From Moraxella oblonga NBRC 102422 (GTDB taxonomy: Bacteria > Pseudomonadota > Gammaproteobacteria > Pseudomonadales > Moraxellaceae), in the NCBI RefSeq assembly GCF_001598275.1, contig NZ_BCYQ01000003.1, forward strand, positions 21,336-85,335: DNA of 64,000 nucleotides, written 5' to 3'. Made by a program: the position numbers and the translations under genes. Positions 45,953 to 54,952 of the stretch are shown in pieces. The notes under the pieces were generated by a model, which saw nothing but the letters and a program-made list of their open reading frames with translations, did no database searches and was not told where the DNA came from. The stretch's first letter is position 1; each line of letters opens with the position of its first letter.

Positions 45953-46627
45953 CTATCCTTCCAAAACAATCAACCAATTACCCAATGCTTTTTGCATACC
46001 TTTTTCACTGTTTTCCACATCATCCAAAACTAGCTTAATAAATAATTCACCAGAAAAGACTTTGTTTAGAACGGAAGCTAAATTTCCACCATAAGTGTTG
46101 TAATCAGGATGTATGCTACTTACCAATTGATTTAAAATTTTATCATTATCTTGACCTTCCCATACTTTTTTTAGATGCGGGTTTCTTGTTATATAATCAG
46201 ACAAAATATCACCTGCTTCATCCATACCTTTTTGTAAGGTTTGGCGATAGTTTAACAGCTTTTGTTGCACTTCTGGAGATAAACTATTTAGGTTTGCATT
46301 AGTAAATTTATCCCATTCTCTTGCCATATCGCTCAATGTTCTACGATAAATGGCTGCTTAAATTGCTTTTTCATAATCTTGAGGTATTTTATCTAGTAAA
46401 GTGGGTGATAATGTGCCATTTTCTAACTGGCTACGAATAATACTCTCACCCACAATCTGATACATTAATTTGTGGATGTTGCTTAATGAAAAATCACGCA
46501 CATAAGTATCAGAAGTCAAATCCACATCTGAAAAATTATCACTACCAACCGAGCGTTGGGAAAATTTTTCACGGATAACATCCACGGTAGCTTTGACAAA
46601 CTTACCGAAATCTTGTTCATTGCTCAT
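45953..46627 (-). pseudogene. N-terminal part of an RTX-cassette protein, split by an in-frame stop
   Basis: Two frames in the same phase, MSNEQDFGKFVKATVDVIRE... (46627-46358) and the segment running from AAIYRRTLSDMAREWDKF to VLEG (46354-45953), are separated only by TAA at 46358-46360. Read through, they make one soluble helical protein of about 224 residues. It begins three bases after the stop of the membrane-protein gene, indicating coupling. The frame ends just before the RTX repeats. A full-length gene probably ran from here through 45400. No domain is recognised in this N-terminal part. Confidence 0.65.
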
Positions 46628-46630
46628 TGT

Positions 46631-47653
46631 TTAGCTCCTAAAATGATTCATAAAATCACAAAATAAAGAAAAAGTAGAAACAAAAAAATTGCACAGTAAT
46701 TTTAAACCAATAAAGGCGTGTCCCCAAGCAAAAACACTTAAAACAATGCTTCCTATCCAAAAGTATGAATATTCCTCAGACGCGTCTATAAGTGACATAG
46801 AGGATTCGCCCATATCTATAGCGTATATAGATAGAAATGCACAACCGCCGAAGAGTGTTACAAACATTGCCAGCCCCACCCAAATCTTACCACCAACACT
46901 TCCTTTTTTCTGTTTATGCTCCAACTCTGATGCCCCATAAGCAAACAAAAAATGCCATAAGACGATGGACAAACAGGCACCAATTGGCAAAAGAAAACAC
47001 AATCTAAAAAAATGCAAGACAAATGTCGCATTAGCGATGGGTTTATGGAGTAGTTCTGATGCAGAGTATTCGGCATAGGCACTACCAAATATAAACAATT
47101 TTGGCTCATCAAGATGTGAGAAAGGTTCAATATGCGAATTATTGCTAATCCACACCCCCACTTTTTGCAACCAGTCAGGTTGCCAAATTAAAGTTTTTTC
47201 CACCCCCACGCCTTTGACCCAAGCATAAACAAAAAACACCTCAAACAGCCAAATGCAAAACAAAATTGCTAAAGCGTTGTTGTAGATATGGTTAAGAGGT
47301 AATTTACCATATTCTTCATAATATTCTACAAAAGTTGATTTTATACTCTCGTCACGGATATTGGCAATAAAATTTTTTGCGGCAAGGAAGGATTTTGGGA
47401 AAAGCAATTCTGTGGTAAAGCGATGAATCATTGGGCAACAAAAAATCAACACAACCAACAACACATACCAAAGAAAATTTACCAACAGATTTTGATGATT
47501 TGAAAAGCCAACCAGCTCAAAGCCCAATGTTTGCGAACCCAACCACAATATCACACACATCATCAGCATATAGTGAGTGGCGTAATCTGAATAAAGTATG
47601 TTTTTTAAAGGCAATGTCAATGTTAATGGTACATCCAAATCAATGCGATACAT
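46631..47653 (-). CDS. Polytopic membrane protein, paralogue 1 of the RTX cassette
   Basis: A 340-residue protein with about six membrane helices. Two are near the N-terminus (THYMLMMCVILWLGSQTLGF; LLVNFLWYVLLVVLIFCCPM). Then come a cytosolic loop, a helix LAILFCIWLFEVFFVYAWVK, a large soluble loop with LIWQPDWLQKVGVWISNN, and helices around FFRLCFLLPIGACLSIVLW. It matches the 48449-49417 protein in at least three blocks: LGFELxGFSxxQNLxxNF, LFEVFFxxAWVK, and WQPDW. It directly precedes the MSNEQD gene. No known family is recognised; an immunity or export role is speculation. Confidence 0.65.
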   Translation of the reverse strand: MYRIDLDVPLTLTLPLKNILYSDYATHYMLMMCVILWLGSQTLGFELVGFSNHQNLLVNFLWYVLLVVLIFCCPMIHRFTTELLFPKSFLAAKNFIANIRDESIKSTFVEYYEEYGKLPLNHIYNNALAILFCIWLFEVFFVYAWVKGVGVEKTLIWQPDWLQKVGVWISNNSHIEPFSHLDEPKLFIFGSAYAEYSASELLHKPIANATFVLHFFRLCFLLPIGACLSIVLWHFLFAYGASELEHKQKKGSVGGKIWVGLAMFVTLFGGCAFLSIYAIDMGESSMSLIDASEEYSYFWIGSIVLSVFAWGHAFIGLKLLCNFFVSTFSLFCDFMNHFRS

Positions 47654-47821
47654 CTTATTACACCCTTGAAGTTTTTCTAATTTTTTTGGTAGAGAGTTTC
47701 ATTTATAACTGAACAATTTGTAAATATTGTTCTCTTTATAATACCATAAAAATGATGTTGATTCCAAAATTTAAACCTAAAAATACTTTTTTCTGTCTGC
47801 TTTTTCTACCATCAAAACTTT

Positions 47822-48110
47822 TTTTCCAACCCACCGCCATAGATGATGTCGCTGTCTGCCCCACCTTGTAAAAAATCATTGTTTGTACTGCCGTGAATAA
47901 AGTTATTGCCACAACCACCCATCTTGTAAATCGTAATAACCAGTCTTATAATCCTTATTGGGTAAAGTGATTTTTGCTTTGCCCTGTTGAATAACAAACA
48001 CAATGTCTTTGCCACTTTTAATTTGTTCTTCTTCCCATTTTTGACAAAATGCTTGGGTTTTGTTAAATGGGTCGTTATCAATTTTATACTTGTTATATGG
48101 AATTAATATG
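47822..48110 (-). pseudogene. RTX-repeat relic of the second cassette
   Basis: The minus strand reads DPFNKTQAFCQKWEEEQIKS, then GKDIVFVIQQGKAKITLPNK and DYKTGYYDLQDG. A frameshift follows, then GGCGNNFIHGSTNNDFLQGG with ADSDIIYGGG, which are RTX nonapeptides. The frame breaks again after LEKKF. No start codon in frame is seen. This is a heavily decayed homologue of the RTX tail found at 45400-45760. Confidence 0.6.
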
Positions 48111-48262
48111 CATAAAAATATAATAAATCATAAAATTAATAACCGAATTAATTTAAAAGAAATTTTTTTAAAAAAATGACTTCATAGATTGGATTGGGAT
48201 AGTTTAATCAAATTCTTAACTTTCTTGGTTTCATAGTGTGTGATGCAATGATGCTACAAATT

Positions 48263-48425
48263 TCATCGCATTGGGGACATAGGTGTTGAAAATTCATTAA
48301 AATCGCCATTTTTCAATTTATCAAAATTGATTGTACCGTAGCCAATCGTATTATTTTTAGACTGGTGGCAGAATGTATTCTACAATAAATGTTGAAAAAT
48401 CGTTTTGATTGTCTTGGTTTGACAT
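48263..48425 (-). pseudogene. Decayed N-terminal part of the second RTX-cassette gene
   Basis: The ATG at 48425 begins MSNQDNQNDFSTFIVEYILP and stops after 22 codons. A shifted frame continues KNNTIGYGTINFDKLKNGDF with NEFSTPMSPMR and a stop at 48263. The opening parallels MSNEQDFGKFVKATV of cassette 1, and the position (24 bp after the membrane gene) is the same. The ~150 bp beyond (48111-48262) hold no readable gene. Confidence 0.5.
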
Positions 48426-48448
48426 AATAAACTCCGAAGATTGATGGA

Positions 48449-49417
48449 TTAATTTCTAAAAATGATTTGTTTCCAAAATACAATCCAGCCGCTAAAGAAT
48501 CGGATTGCCATAGCATTAAAAAAGAAAAAACCTACCATTAAATAAAAGTTAGACAACCATTGAACAATACTTTGGACATTGAAAGAAAATTTCCCAATGA
48601 TAATTACAAGACCAAACCAAGTCATAAAAAAGAAAAATCCCATCACAATAGACCATGCACAAGCACGGATAAAGGATGAAAATCCATCAATATGCTCAGG
48701 ATTGATGTTGCCAACACCCAACCAAAGTAAAGGTCGCCATAATAAGATAGAAAATGTAGTCAAAACAGGGATATAAAAAAATACACGGATAAAGTGATAA
48801 AATAATATAGTCTCTCCATCTGTAGAGTGTATTAGTTCATAATCATCTGTAAAATCTTTATAGACCCAACCATGTTTGAGGCTAAATATAGCACCATCTA
48901 CATTCAATGGTCGAATAATCACATGATTTCTCACCCATTCCACAATCCCCATCACCCAATCAGGTTGCCACACCAATACCATGTCTTTGACCCATGCCGA
49001 AATAAAAAACACTTCAAATAAAAAGTATGACCCTAAAAACACCAATGCCCATCTTTGAACAGGTCGCATCGCAAGCCCTCCTGTTTGGGTGAGATAGTCT
49101 ATGACTTCTTGTCTGTCTTCATCGTCTAGTTCGTTAAGATGAGCATTGAGTTCTTGTTCTCGTTTGGCGGTGTGGGTTTTGCCAAAAAACAACTTAAACC
49201 AAACAGAACACAATGCCATCATGGTGCAGATAAATAGATAAAAGATAAAATTAAAGAACAGATTTTGTTGTAAGCTAAATCCTTCTAGCTCAAAACCAAG
49301 AAAAGCAAACCCCCAAAAGAACCAAAAGCAAATAATCAAGGCATAATAAAACAAATTATCTTCATAAAGCCGATTAGAAACAAGCCAGTCTTGGATGGTG
49401 TCGGAGTGGTGGGGCAT
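48449..49417 (-). CDS. Polytopic membrane protein, paralogue 2 of the RTX cassette
   Basis: A 322-residue membrane protein paralogous to that at 46631-47653. It has N-terminal helices (LIICFWFFWGFAFLGFELEG; LFFNFIFYLFICTMMALCSV), a charged cytosolic loop with LNELDDEDRQEVIDYLTQTG, and a helix LGSYFLFEVFFISAWVKDMV. A loop with LVWQPDWVMGIVEWVRNH and three C-terminal helices follow. The reading frame is intact although its partner gene is decayed. An IS1595-family element lies only 30 bp upstream, so its native promoter was probably displaced. Confidence 0.65.
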   Translation of the reverse strand: MPHHSDTIQDWLVSNRLYEDNLFYYALIICFWFFWGFAFLGFELEGFSLQQNLFFNFIFYLFICTMMALCSVWFKLFFGKTHTAKREQELNAHLNELDDEDRQEVIDYLTQTGGLAMRPVQRWALVFLGSYFLFEVFFISAWVKDMVLVWQPDWVMGIVEWVRNHVIIRPLNVDGAIFSLKHGWVYKDFTDDYELIHSTDGETILFYHFIRVFFYIPVLTTFSILLWRPLLWLGVGNINPEHIDGFSSFIRACAWSIVMGFFFFMTWFGLVIIIGKFSFNVQSIVQWLSNFYLMVGFFFFNAMAIRFFSGWIVFWKQIIFRN

Positions 49418-49447
49418 AAATTACTCACAGTGTTGTTTTAAAGTTAA

Positions 49448-50108
49448 GGGCTGTACCAGATTAGCCCAAACTCCACACCATTTTCTCAGCATTTTAAGTT
49501 GATTTGATGGTGTACCATAGTTAAATCTAAACTCAGTCTTTAATGAATAAATGAAAATGTTTCTTGTTAATGCCGTTGTAGTGTCGGTGGTACTTGTGTT
49601 TGGCTTGCGACCAGAAGTTTTCAATACCGCCCACGTGGTTGTGGTCTTTGGCAAATTCTTTTGAATGATTAATTCTAAAATGTTTAAAATCACTCACATC
49701 AAGGGCATTGTAGCTTTTATAACTGTCAGTATAGACAATGCTATCAGGTTTGATTTTGCTTGCAATGATTGGCATTAGGGTGTCAGTTTTGGTGTCTTTA
49801 ACCACAACAACAAAGACTTTACCATGACGCTTTAAAAGACCAAAAACGGCTGTTTTACCACCTGCACCACGCCCTTGTTTGCCTTTGCAAATACCGCCTT
49901 CGTTGCTCTCATCAAGCTTAAATCTCACCATCAAAAAGATCTTTGGCTTCTTTCTATCACAAGTTAAGATTTTGTAGTAGAATAAAGCAGATGAATTGTG
50001 CTGAATACCAAGTAAATCACTTGCTGTTCTAGCTGTTACTTCTACGACAAAAAATTCAAGTAGTTTTAACTGTACTTTTTTGCTTAGTTTACAATGGGTT
50101 ATCTTCAT
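49448..50108 (-). pseudogene. IS1595-family (ISXO2-like) transposase, frameshifted
   Basis: The main frame from ATG 50108 reads MKITHCKLSKKVQLKLLEFF, then the DDE region: GGKTAVFGLLKRHGKVFVVV, DSIVYTDSYKSYNALDVSDF with the second Asp, and HFRINHSKEFAKDHNHVGGI followed by ENFWSQAKHKY with the catalytic Glu. It ends at FIKD because of a frameshift near 49533; the conserved tail EFRFNYGTPSNQLKMLRKWC continues in another frame. The family N-terminal zinc-binding region is short or absent, as in the ISPna2-like group. The last few codons may be outside the element. Confidence 0.85.
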
Positions 50109-50146
50109 AAAACTAGTATAACATGAGAGTTATTCTAGTACAGCCC
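49448..50146 (-). mobile_element. IS1595-family insertion sequence
   Basis: A ~699-bp element bounded by imperfect inverted repeats: GGGCTGTACCAGATT at the left and the complement of GGGCTGTACTAGAAT at the right. It contains one transposase gene reading leftward. No target-site duplication is evident in the flanking bases. The transposase is frameshifted, so the copy is probably immobile unless helped in trans. Confidence 0.85.
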
Positions 50147-50197
50147 CAAATTTTAAATTACATTGATTTTTTATGTAAATAAGTGTATAGTTGACCG

Positions 50198-50929
50198 ATG
50201 AAATTTCGTTATTATTGCCTAATCCTACTCACTTCCTTTGCAATCATTTACGCTTGTAATGTTTTTTATATTTATTATTTTATAGAAAACCCATCTGATT
50301 ATATGGATAATCTACAATATGCAAAATCTCGTTCAGTTAATCTCTTGATTAGTGTGTGTTTTGCAATACTATTCACTTTAGTATTTTGGGCACCTGGAAA
50401 AACTTTAATGGACTGGACAGAATATGATGATGTCCGTACCTATGGCAGAAAAATGCTAAGATTTTTGGCTTGTACTGGCTTGGTTATTCTTACCTTAACA
50501 TTGCCAAGGCTTGAGCTTAGAAATTATGCTTATTTAAAGCAAGTGAACGAAGAAGTTATAGATAATATGATTAAGAATCTAGAAGTAAGAGAGGTTATTT
50601 TTACGCCAGAAAGTCCAGCTACTCAATCCAAAAGGCATGGCATACATTTTTCATTTGTAACCGATGTTAATACCAATAACAAATATATGATTAGTTGTAT
50701 CAATCTAGCCAAAAAATCACATGGTGGATATTGTGGTGATGTTTTTAATACAAAGTACAAAAATGCCACACATATTATCAAAGCATTCCCTTTTTATTAT
50801 AAAGAAAAGAGTTATCCGACTAATATTTTATTTGAAATACAAGGAGATACAACACGAAGTTTGTCTTATTATACAACTTTATATAAATCAGAACTCTTGA
50901 AAAATAAAAAAATGCCCTTATTATTTTGA
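50198..50929 (+). CDS. Membrane protein of unknown function
   Basis: A 243-residue protein with three hydrophobic segments (YYCLILLTSFAIIYACNVFY; VNLLISVCFAILFTLVFWAP; FLACTGLVILTLTLPRL). A C-terminal soluble domain of about 130 residues follows, containing two Cys (MISCINLAKKSHGGYCGDVF) that could pair in the periplasm. No family is recognised. It is AT-rich and lies between the IS element and putA. The start follows a weak purine stretch (TTGACCG). Confidence 0.55.
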   Translation: MKFRYYCLILLTSFAIIYACNVFYIYYFIENPSDYMDNLQYAKSRSVNLLISVCFAILFTLVFWAPGKTLMDWTEYDDVRTYGRKMLRFLACTGLVILTLTLPRLELRNYAYLKQVNEEVIDNMIKNLEVREVIFTPESPATQSKRHGIHFSFVTDVNTNNKYMISCINLAKKSHGGYCGDVFNTKYKNATHIIKAFPFYYKEKSYPTNILFEIQGDTTRSLSYYTTLYKSELLKNKKMPLLF

Positions 50930-50986
50930 TACAAATTTTTATTTATAACAACCAATATTTACCAGATATTTGAACAGGGGCAACCA

Positions 50987-53900
50987 ATGTTTCATTTTAC
51001 CGAACCTAAAAAACTGCTTAGAGATGCCATTAGCACCGCCTATCGTTTGGACGAAATCACTGCTGTACAAAATTTAGCCAAAACCATTCATTTCACCCAA
51101 GCTCAACAAAAAGACATTGATTCACTGGCTCGCACACTCATCACCCAAGTGCGTGCCGAGCGTAGCAAATCATCAGGCGTAGACGCACTCATGCACGAGT
51201 TTTCGTTATCTAGTGAAGAGGGTATTGCTCTGATGTGTCTTGCCGAAGCTTTGTTACGAATTCCTGACAATGCCACTCGTGACAAACTTATCCGTGATAA
51301 AATCTCTCACGGCGACTGGCAAAGCCACATAGGACATAGCCCCTCTTTGTTTGTCAATGCTTCTGCTTGGGGATTGGTTTTAACAGGCAAACTCACCAAA
51401 ATACCCGACAAAGACATGGAATCTACCCTAACTCGTATACTCAAAAAAGGCGCAGAACCTTTCATTCGCATGGGCATGAATTATGCGATAAAATTACTTG
51501 GCAATCAATTCATCACAGGACAAACCATCAACGAAGCTCTAGCCCATGGCAAAGACCGTGAAAAAATGGGCTATCGTTTTAGCTTTGATATGCTTGGCGA
51601 ATCTGCCATGACTGCTGATGATGCGGAGCGTTATTTTCAAGACTACATCAACGCCATTCACGCCATCGGTAAAGACGCACGTGGGCGTGGCGTGTATCAT
51701 GGCAATGGCATTTCAGTCAAATTATCTGCCATTCACCCACGATACACTCGCTCACAACATCATCGGGTAATGAGTGAATTACTACCCAAATTAAAAACCT
51801 TATTTTTACTAGCCAAAGAATATGACATCGGTATTAGCATTGATGCCGAAGAATCTTACCGCCTAGAACTCTCGTTGGATTTGCTCAAAAAATTGGTGTC
51901 AGATTCTGATTTGGCAGGTTTTAAGGGTATTGGTTTTGTGGTGCAAGCCTACCAAAAACGTTGCCCTTTTGTCATTGATTACATCATTGATTTGGCACGC
52001 CGTTACAACCAAAAACTCATGATTCGTCTTGTTAAAGGGGCATATTGGGACAGCGAAATTAAACAAGCCCAAGCAGATGGCATGAGCGACTACCCTGTTT
52101 ATACCCAAAAACTGCATACAGACATTGCTTATCTGGCGTGTGCCAAAAAACTACTGTCCGCCCAAGACGTGATTTTCCCCCAGTTTGCCACACACAACGC
52201 CCAAACGCTTGCTACCATTTATGAAATGGGCAAAGAACTAGAATACGAATTTCAATGCTTGCATGGTATGGGCGAGACACTTTATGATCAGGTGGTTGGC
52301 AAAAAATTAGGGCGTCGTGTGCGAATTTATGCCCCTGTTGGCACACACAAAACACTCCTTGCCTATTTGGTTCGCCGTCTTTTGGAAAATGGTGCAAATT
52401 CATCTTTTGTCAATCGCATTGTTGATGAAACGGTCAGCATTGACGAACTTGTCATGTCTCCCCTAGATGTCATTGACATAAACCACATCACCCCCAATCC
52501 ACTCACACCCAACCCAAGAGAACTTTATACCACAAGAGCAAACTCACAAGGCGTAGACTTGACGGACGAACATACCCTTTTGGAACTTCAAACCAACATG
52601 AGTATGGCAAGTGATATTTATTTTGATATAGAATCACTCACTTATTATTATACGCCCCACACGCCTGCTTTACCTGTGTTAAACCCTGCCAATCACACCG
52701 ATATAGTGGGAGAAGTTGCATTTATTGAGCCTAATGCCATTCCCAAAGTCGTAGATGTTGCCCTAAATGCCAAAGAACACTGGCAAACGGTCAGTGCCAG
52801 CGAACGTGCTGACATGATTCGCTCATTTGCTGATTTATTAGAAGAGCCACGCCACATGGCATTACTGATGATGTTGTGCGTGCGTGAAGCAGGCAAGACC
52901 CTACCCAACGCCATAGCCGAAGTGCGTGAAGCGATAGATTTTTGTCGTTATTATGCTGACGAGTGCGAACGGCTAAACCTCAACACACCCATAGGCACAG
53001 TAGTCGCAATTGCTCCTTGGAATTTTCCTTTGGCGATTTTTGCAGGAGAAGTTGTCTCTGCCCTATGTGCAGGCAACACCGTGATTGCCAAACCTGCCGA
53101 ACAAACCTCCATCATTGCCCATCTGGCAGTATCTTGGCTACATGAAGTAGGCATTCCTACTGATGTATTGCAACTGGTGCTTGGAGCAGGCGATGTGGGT
53201 CGTGCCTTGATAGCAGATACACGCATTAATGGGGTGATTTTTACAGGTTCTACCGAAGTCGCCAAACATATTAACGCCCAACTTGCCAAACGAGATGATG
53301 ACCCTGTGCTGATTGCTGAAACAGGAGGCATGAACGCCATGATTGTGGACTCAACCGCCCTACCCGAACAAGTATGTAGCGATGTACTTATGTCCGCCTT
53401 TGATTCGGCAGGGCAACGTTGCTCAGCATTACGAATTTTGTGCGTGCAAGAAGAGATTGCTGACCACCTAATTAACATGATTAAGGGAGCAATGGACGAA
53501 TTGGTCATCTCACAACCTCACTTTTTGCACACCGATATTGGACCTGTCATTGACCACGAAGCCCAAACAAACCTACTGGCACACATCAACACCCTAAAAC
53601 AAAACTACCCCTACCACGAAGCACCAATCACGCATGGAGAAAATGGCACATTTGTCGCCCCCATTTTGTTTGAACTCAAAGATTTGTCCGAACTTCACCA
53701 AGAAGTTTTTGGACCTGTACTGCATGTGGTACGTTTTAAAGCACACGAACTTGATGAGTTGATAGACAGTATCAACAAAAAAGGCTACGCACTCACTCAT
53801 GGCATTCACAGCCGTATTGATGGCACCACAGACCACATCACAAGCCACATACAAGCAGGCAATATCTACATCAATCGCAATATTGTGGGGGCGGTTGTGG

Positions 53901-54544
53901 GTGTGCAACCATTTGGAGGGCATGGCTTGTCAGGCACAGGACCAAAAGCAGGTGGTTCATTTTACCTACAAAGGCTAAGCCATCTTAATACATGGAATAC
54001 ACCTACAAACACCACGCCTGCCAAACTTTATGACAACCTAACTGGCGTGATAGAAGTGGCAAATGCCAACAATATTAACCTTGACGATATTATCCAAACC
54101 GCCAAAGAAACATCACTCAATCAAGCAAGCATCACCCTAGACAGTATCACAGGTGAAATCAACACCTTATCATGGCACGCCCCAGAATCAGTAGCATTAT
54201 ATGGTGGTTTGCTTGATGTTGCCCTGCCCGTATTGGCAATATTAGCCATCAACGGCACAAAGGCACACATCACCCCACAACATGAATTGGCGATGTATGC
54301 AGACAAACTGAGCGACATCTTAGAAGTTATGGAACAAGAAGGTGTGGACAAAAACACCATCATTATCGCCCTATCCAAACCGCCCGCCACCGAAAAAGAG
54401 CGACTGGCAAGTCTTGACGGTGCTATCCGCCGAGTGGTTGATGCAACTCATGGCTTTGACATGACACGTTTATACCACGAAGTCAGCACAAGCCACAACG
54501 CCACCGCATCAGGGGGCAACGCCAGCCTTATGGCAAGTGTTTAA
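50987..54544 (+). CDS. putA: Bifunctional proline dehydrogenase / L-glutamate gamma-semialdehyde dehydrogenase
   Basis: An 1185-residue enzyme oxidising proline to glutamate in two steps. The N-terminal PRODH barrel has ISVKLSAIHPRYTRSQHHRV, IGISIDAEESYRLELSLDLL, and RLVKGAYWDSEIKQAQADGM near residue 346. The ALDH part has AIAPWNFPLAIFAGEVVSAL, GVIFTGSTEVAKHI, the general-base Glu in IAETGGMNAMIVDS (near 777), and the nucleophile Cys in DSAGQRCSALRIL (near 809). It begins directly with the helical arm region and lacks the ribbon-helix-helix DNA-binding domain of E. coli-type PutA, so it should not repress its own gene. AGGGGCAACC precedes the ATG. Confidence 0.96.
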   Translation: MFHFTEPKKLLRDAISTAYRLDEITAVQNLAKTIHFTQAQQKDIDSLARTLITQVRAERSKSSGVDALMHEFSLSSEEGIALMCLAEALLRIPDNATRDKLIRDKISHGDWQSHIGHSPSLFVNASAWGLVLTGKLTKIPDKDMESTLTRILKKGAEPFIRMGMNYAIKLLGNQFITGQTINEALAHGKDREKMGYRFSFDMLGESAMTADDAERYFQDYINAIHAIGKDARGRGVYHGNGISVKLSAIHPRYTRSQHHRVMSELLPKLKTLFLLAKEYDIGISIDAEESYRLELSLDLLKKLVSDSDLAGFKGIGFVVQAYQKRCPFVIDYIIDLARRYNQKLMIRLVKGAYWDSEIKQAQADGMSDYPVYTQKLHTDIAYLACAKKLLSAQDVIFPQFATHNAQTLATIYEMGKELEYEFQCLHGMGETLYDQVVGKKLGRRVRIYAPVGTHKTLLAYLVRRLLENGANSSFVNRIVDETVSIDELVMSPLDVIDINHITPNPLTPNPRELYTTRANSQGVDLTDEHTLLELQTNMSMASDIYFDIESLTYYYTPHTPALPVLNPANHTDIVGEVAFIEPNAIPKVVDVALNAKEHWQTVSASERADMIRSFADLLEEPRHMALLMMLCVREAGKTLPNAIAEVREAIDFCRYYADECERLNLNTPIGTVVAIAPWNFPLAIFAGEVVSALCAGNTVIAKPAEQTSIIAHLAVSWLHEVGIPTDVLQLVLGAGDVGRALIADTRINGVIFTGSTEVAKHINAQLAKRDDDPVLIAETGGMNAMIVDSTALPEQVCSDVLMSAFDSAGQRCSALRILCVQEEIADHLINMIKGAMDELVISQPHFLHTDIGPVIDHEAQTNLLAHINTLKQNYPYHEAPITHGENGTFVAPILFELKDLSELHQEVFGPVLHVVRFKAHELDELIDSINKKGYALTHGIHSRIDGTTDHITSHIQAGNIYINRNIVGAVVGVQPFGGHGLSGTGPKAGGSFYLQRLSHLNTWNTPTNTTPAKLYDNLTGVIEVANANNINLDDIIQTAKETSLNQASITLDSITGEINTLSWHAPESVALYGGLLDVALPVLAILAINGTKAHITPQHELAMYADKLSDILEVMEQEGVDKNTIIIALSKPPATEKERLASLDGAIRRVVDATHGFDMTRLYHEVSTSHNATASGGNASLMASV

Positions 54545-54556
54545 CAGCAAAATACA

Positions 54557-54588
54557 AAAGACGAATTTTTGAATTCGTCTTTTTTTAA
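54557..54588 (+). terminator. Terminator of putA
   Basis: A perfect 11-bp stem AAAGACGAATT / AATTCGTCTTT with a 4-nt loop and T run. Confidence 0.88.
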
Positions 54589-54831
54589 CCAAAAAACAAC
54601 CACATCAACCCTAAAAAAACCACCCCTTTTATGTCCTATTTTATCCCTTTTAAACCATTTAAAAATATCATCAACTTTTAAAAAATTCATTAAAAATATC
54701 ATTAAAAAATAACCCAAACCCTCTTGACAACCGCTAGCCCTTACCAGTACTTATCTTGCCAACGAGACCCAAAGTATTTGCCAAGTCATTCATAGTTTTT
54801 CAAAAAAAACAAGCTGGTATTTTAAAAATTT

Positions 54832-54847
54832 TTAGGATATATTGTGC
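54832..54847. promoter_or_regulatory. NrdR box 1 upstream of nrdA
   Basis: TTAGGATATATTGTGC matches the right half of the NrdR consensus ACACTATATATAGTGT. It lies exactly 31 bp (centre to centre) before a better box, the usual three-turn spacing. The rest of the putA-nrdA gap (54545-54952) shows a terminator but no gene. Confidence 0.75.
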
Positions 54848-54862
54848 TACTTTAAAAATACA

Positions 54863-54878
54863 TCACTATATTTAGTGG
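54863..54878. promoter_or_regulatory. NrdR box 2 upstream of nrdA
   Basis: TCACTATATTTAGTGG is a near-perfect palindromic NrdR box about 75 bp before the nrdA start. Paired with box 1 it predicts repression of nrdA by NrdR when dATP is high. Confidence 0.85.
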
Positions 54879-54952
54879 TTGATTTTTAGGCGAGTGGTTT
54901 TCCCTAAGTCATTCATTTTAGGGAATTTTTATACGATTAAGGGCGATTATTT

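Noticed and set aside
52951..53508. A 185-codon open frame on the minus strand inside putA
   Set aside because: It lies fully antisense to the conserved ALDH domain, has Ser/Ala/Thr-rich composition typical of a shadow frame, and has no recognisable motif.
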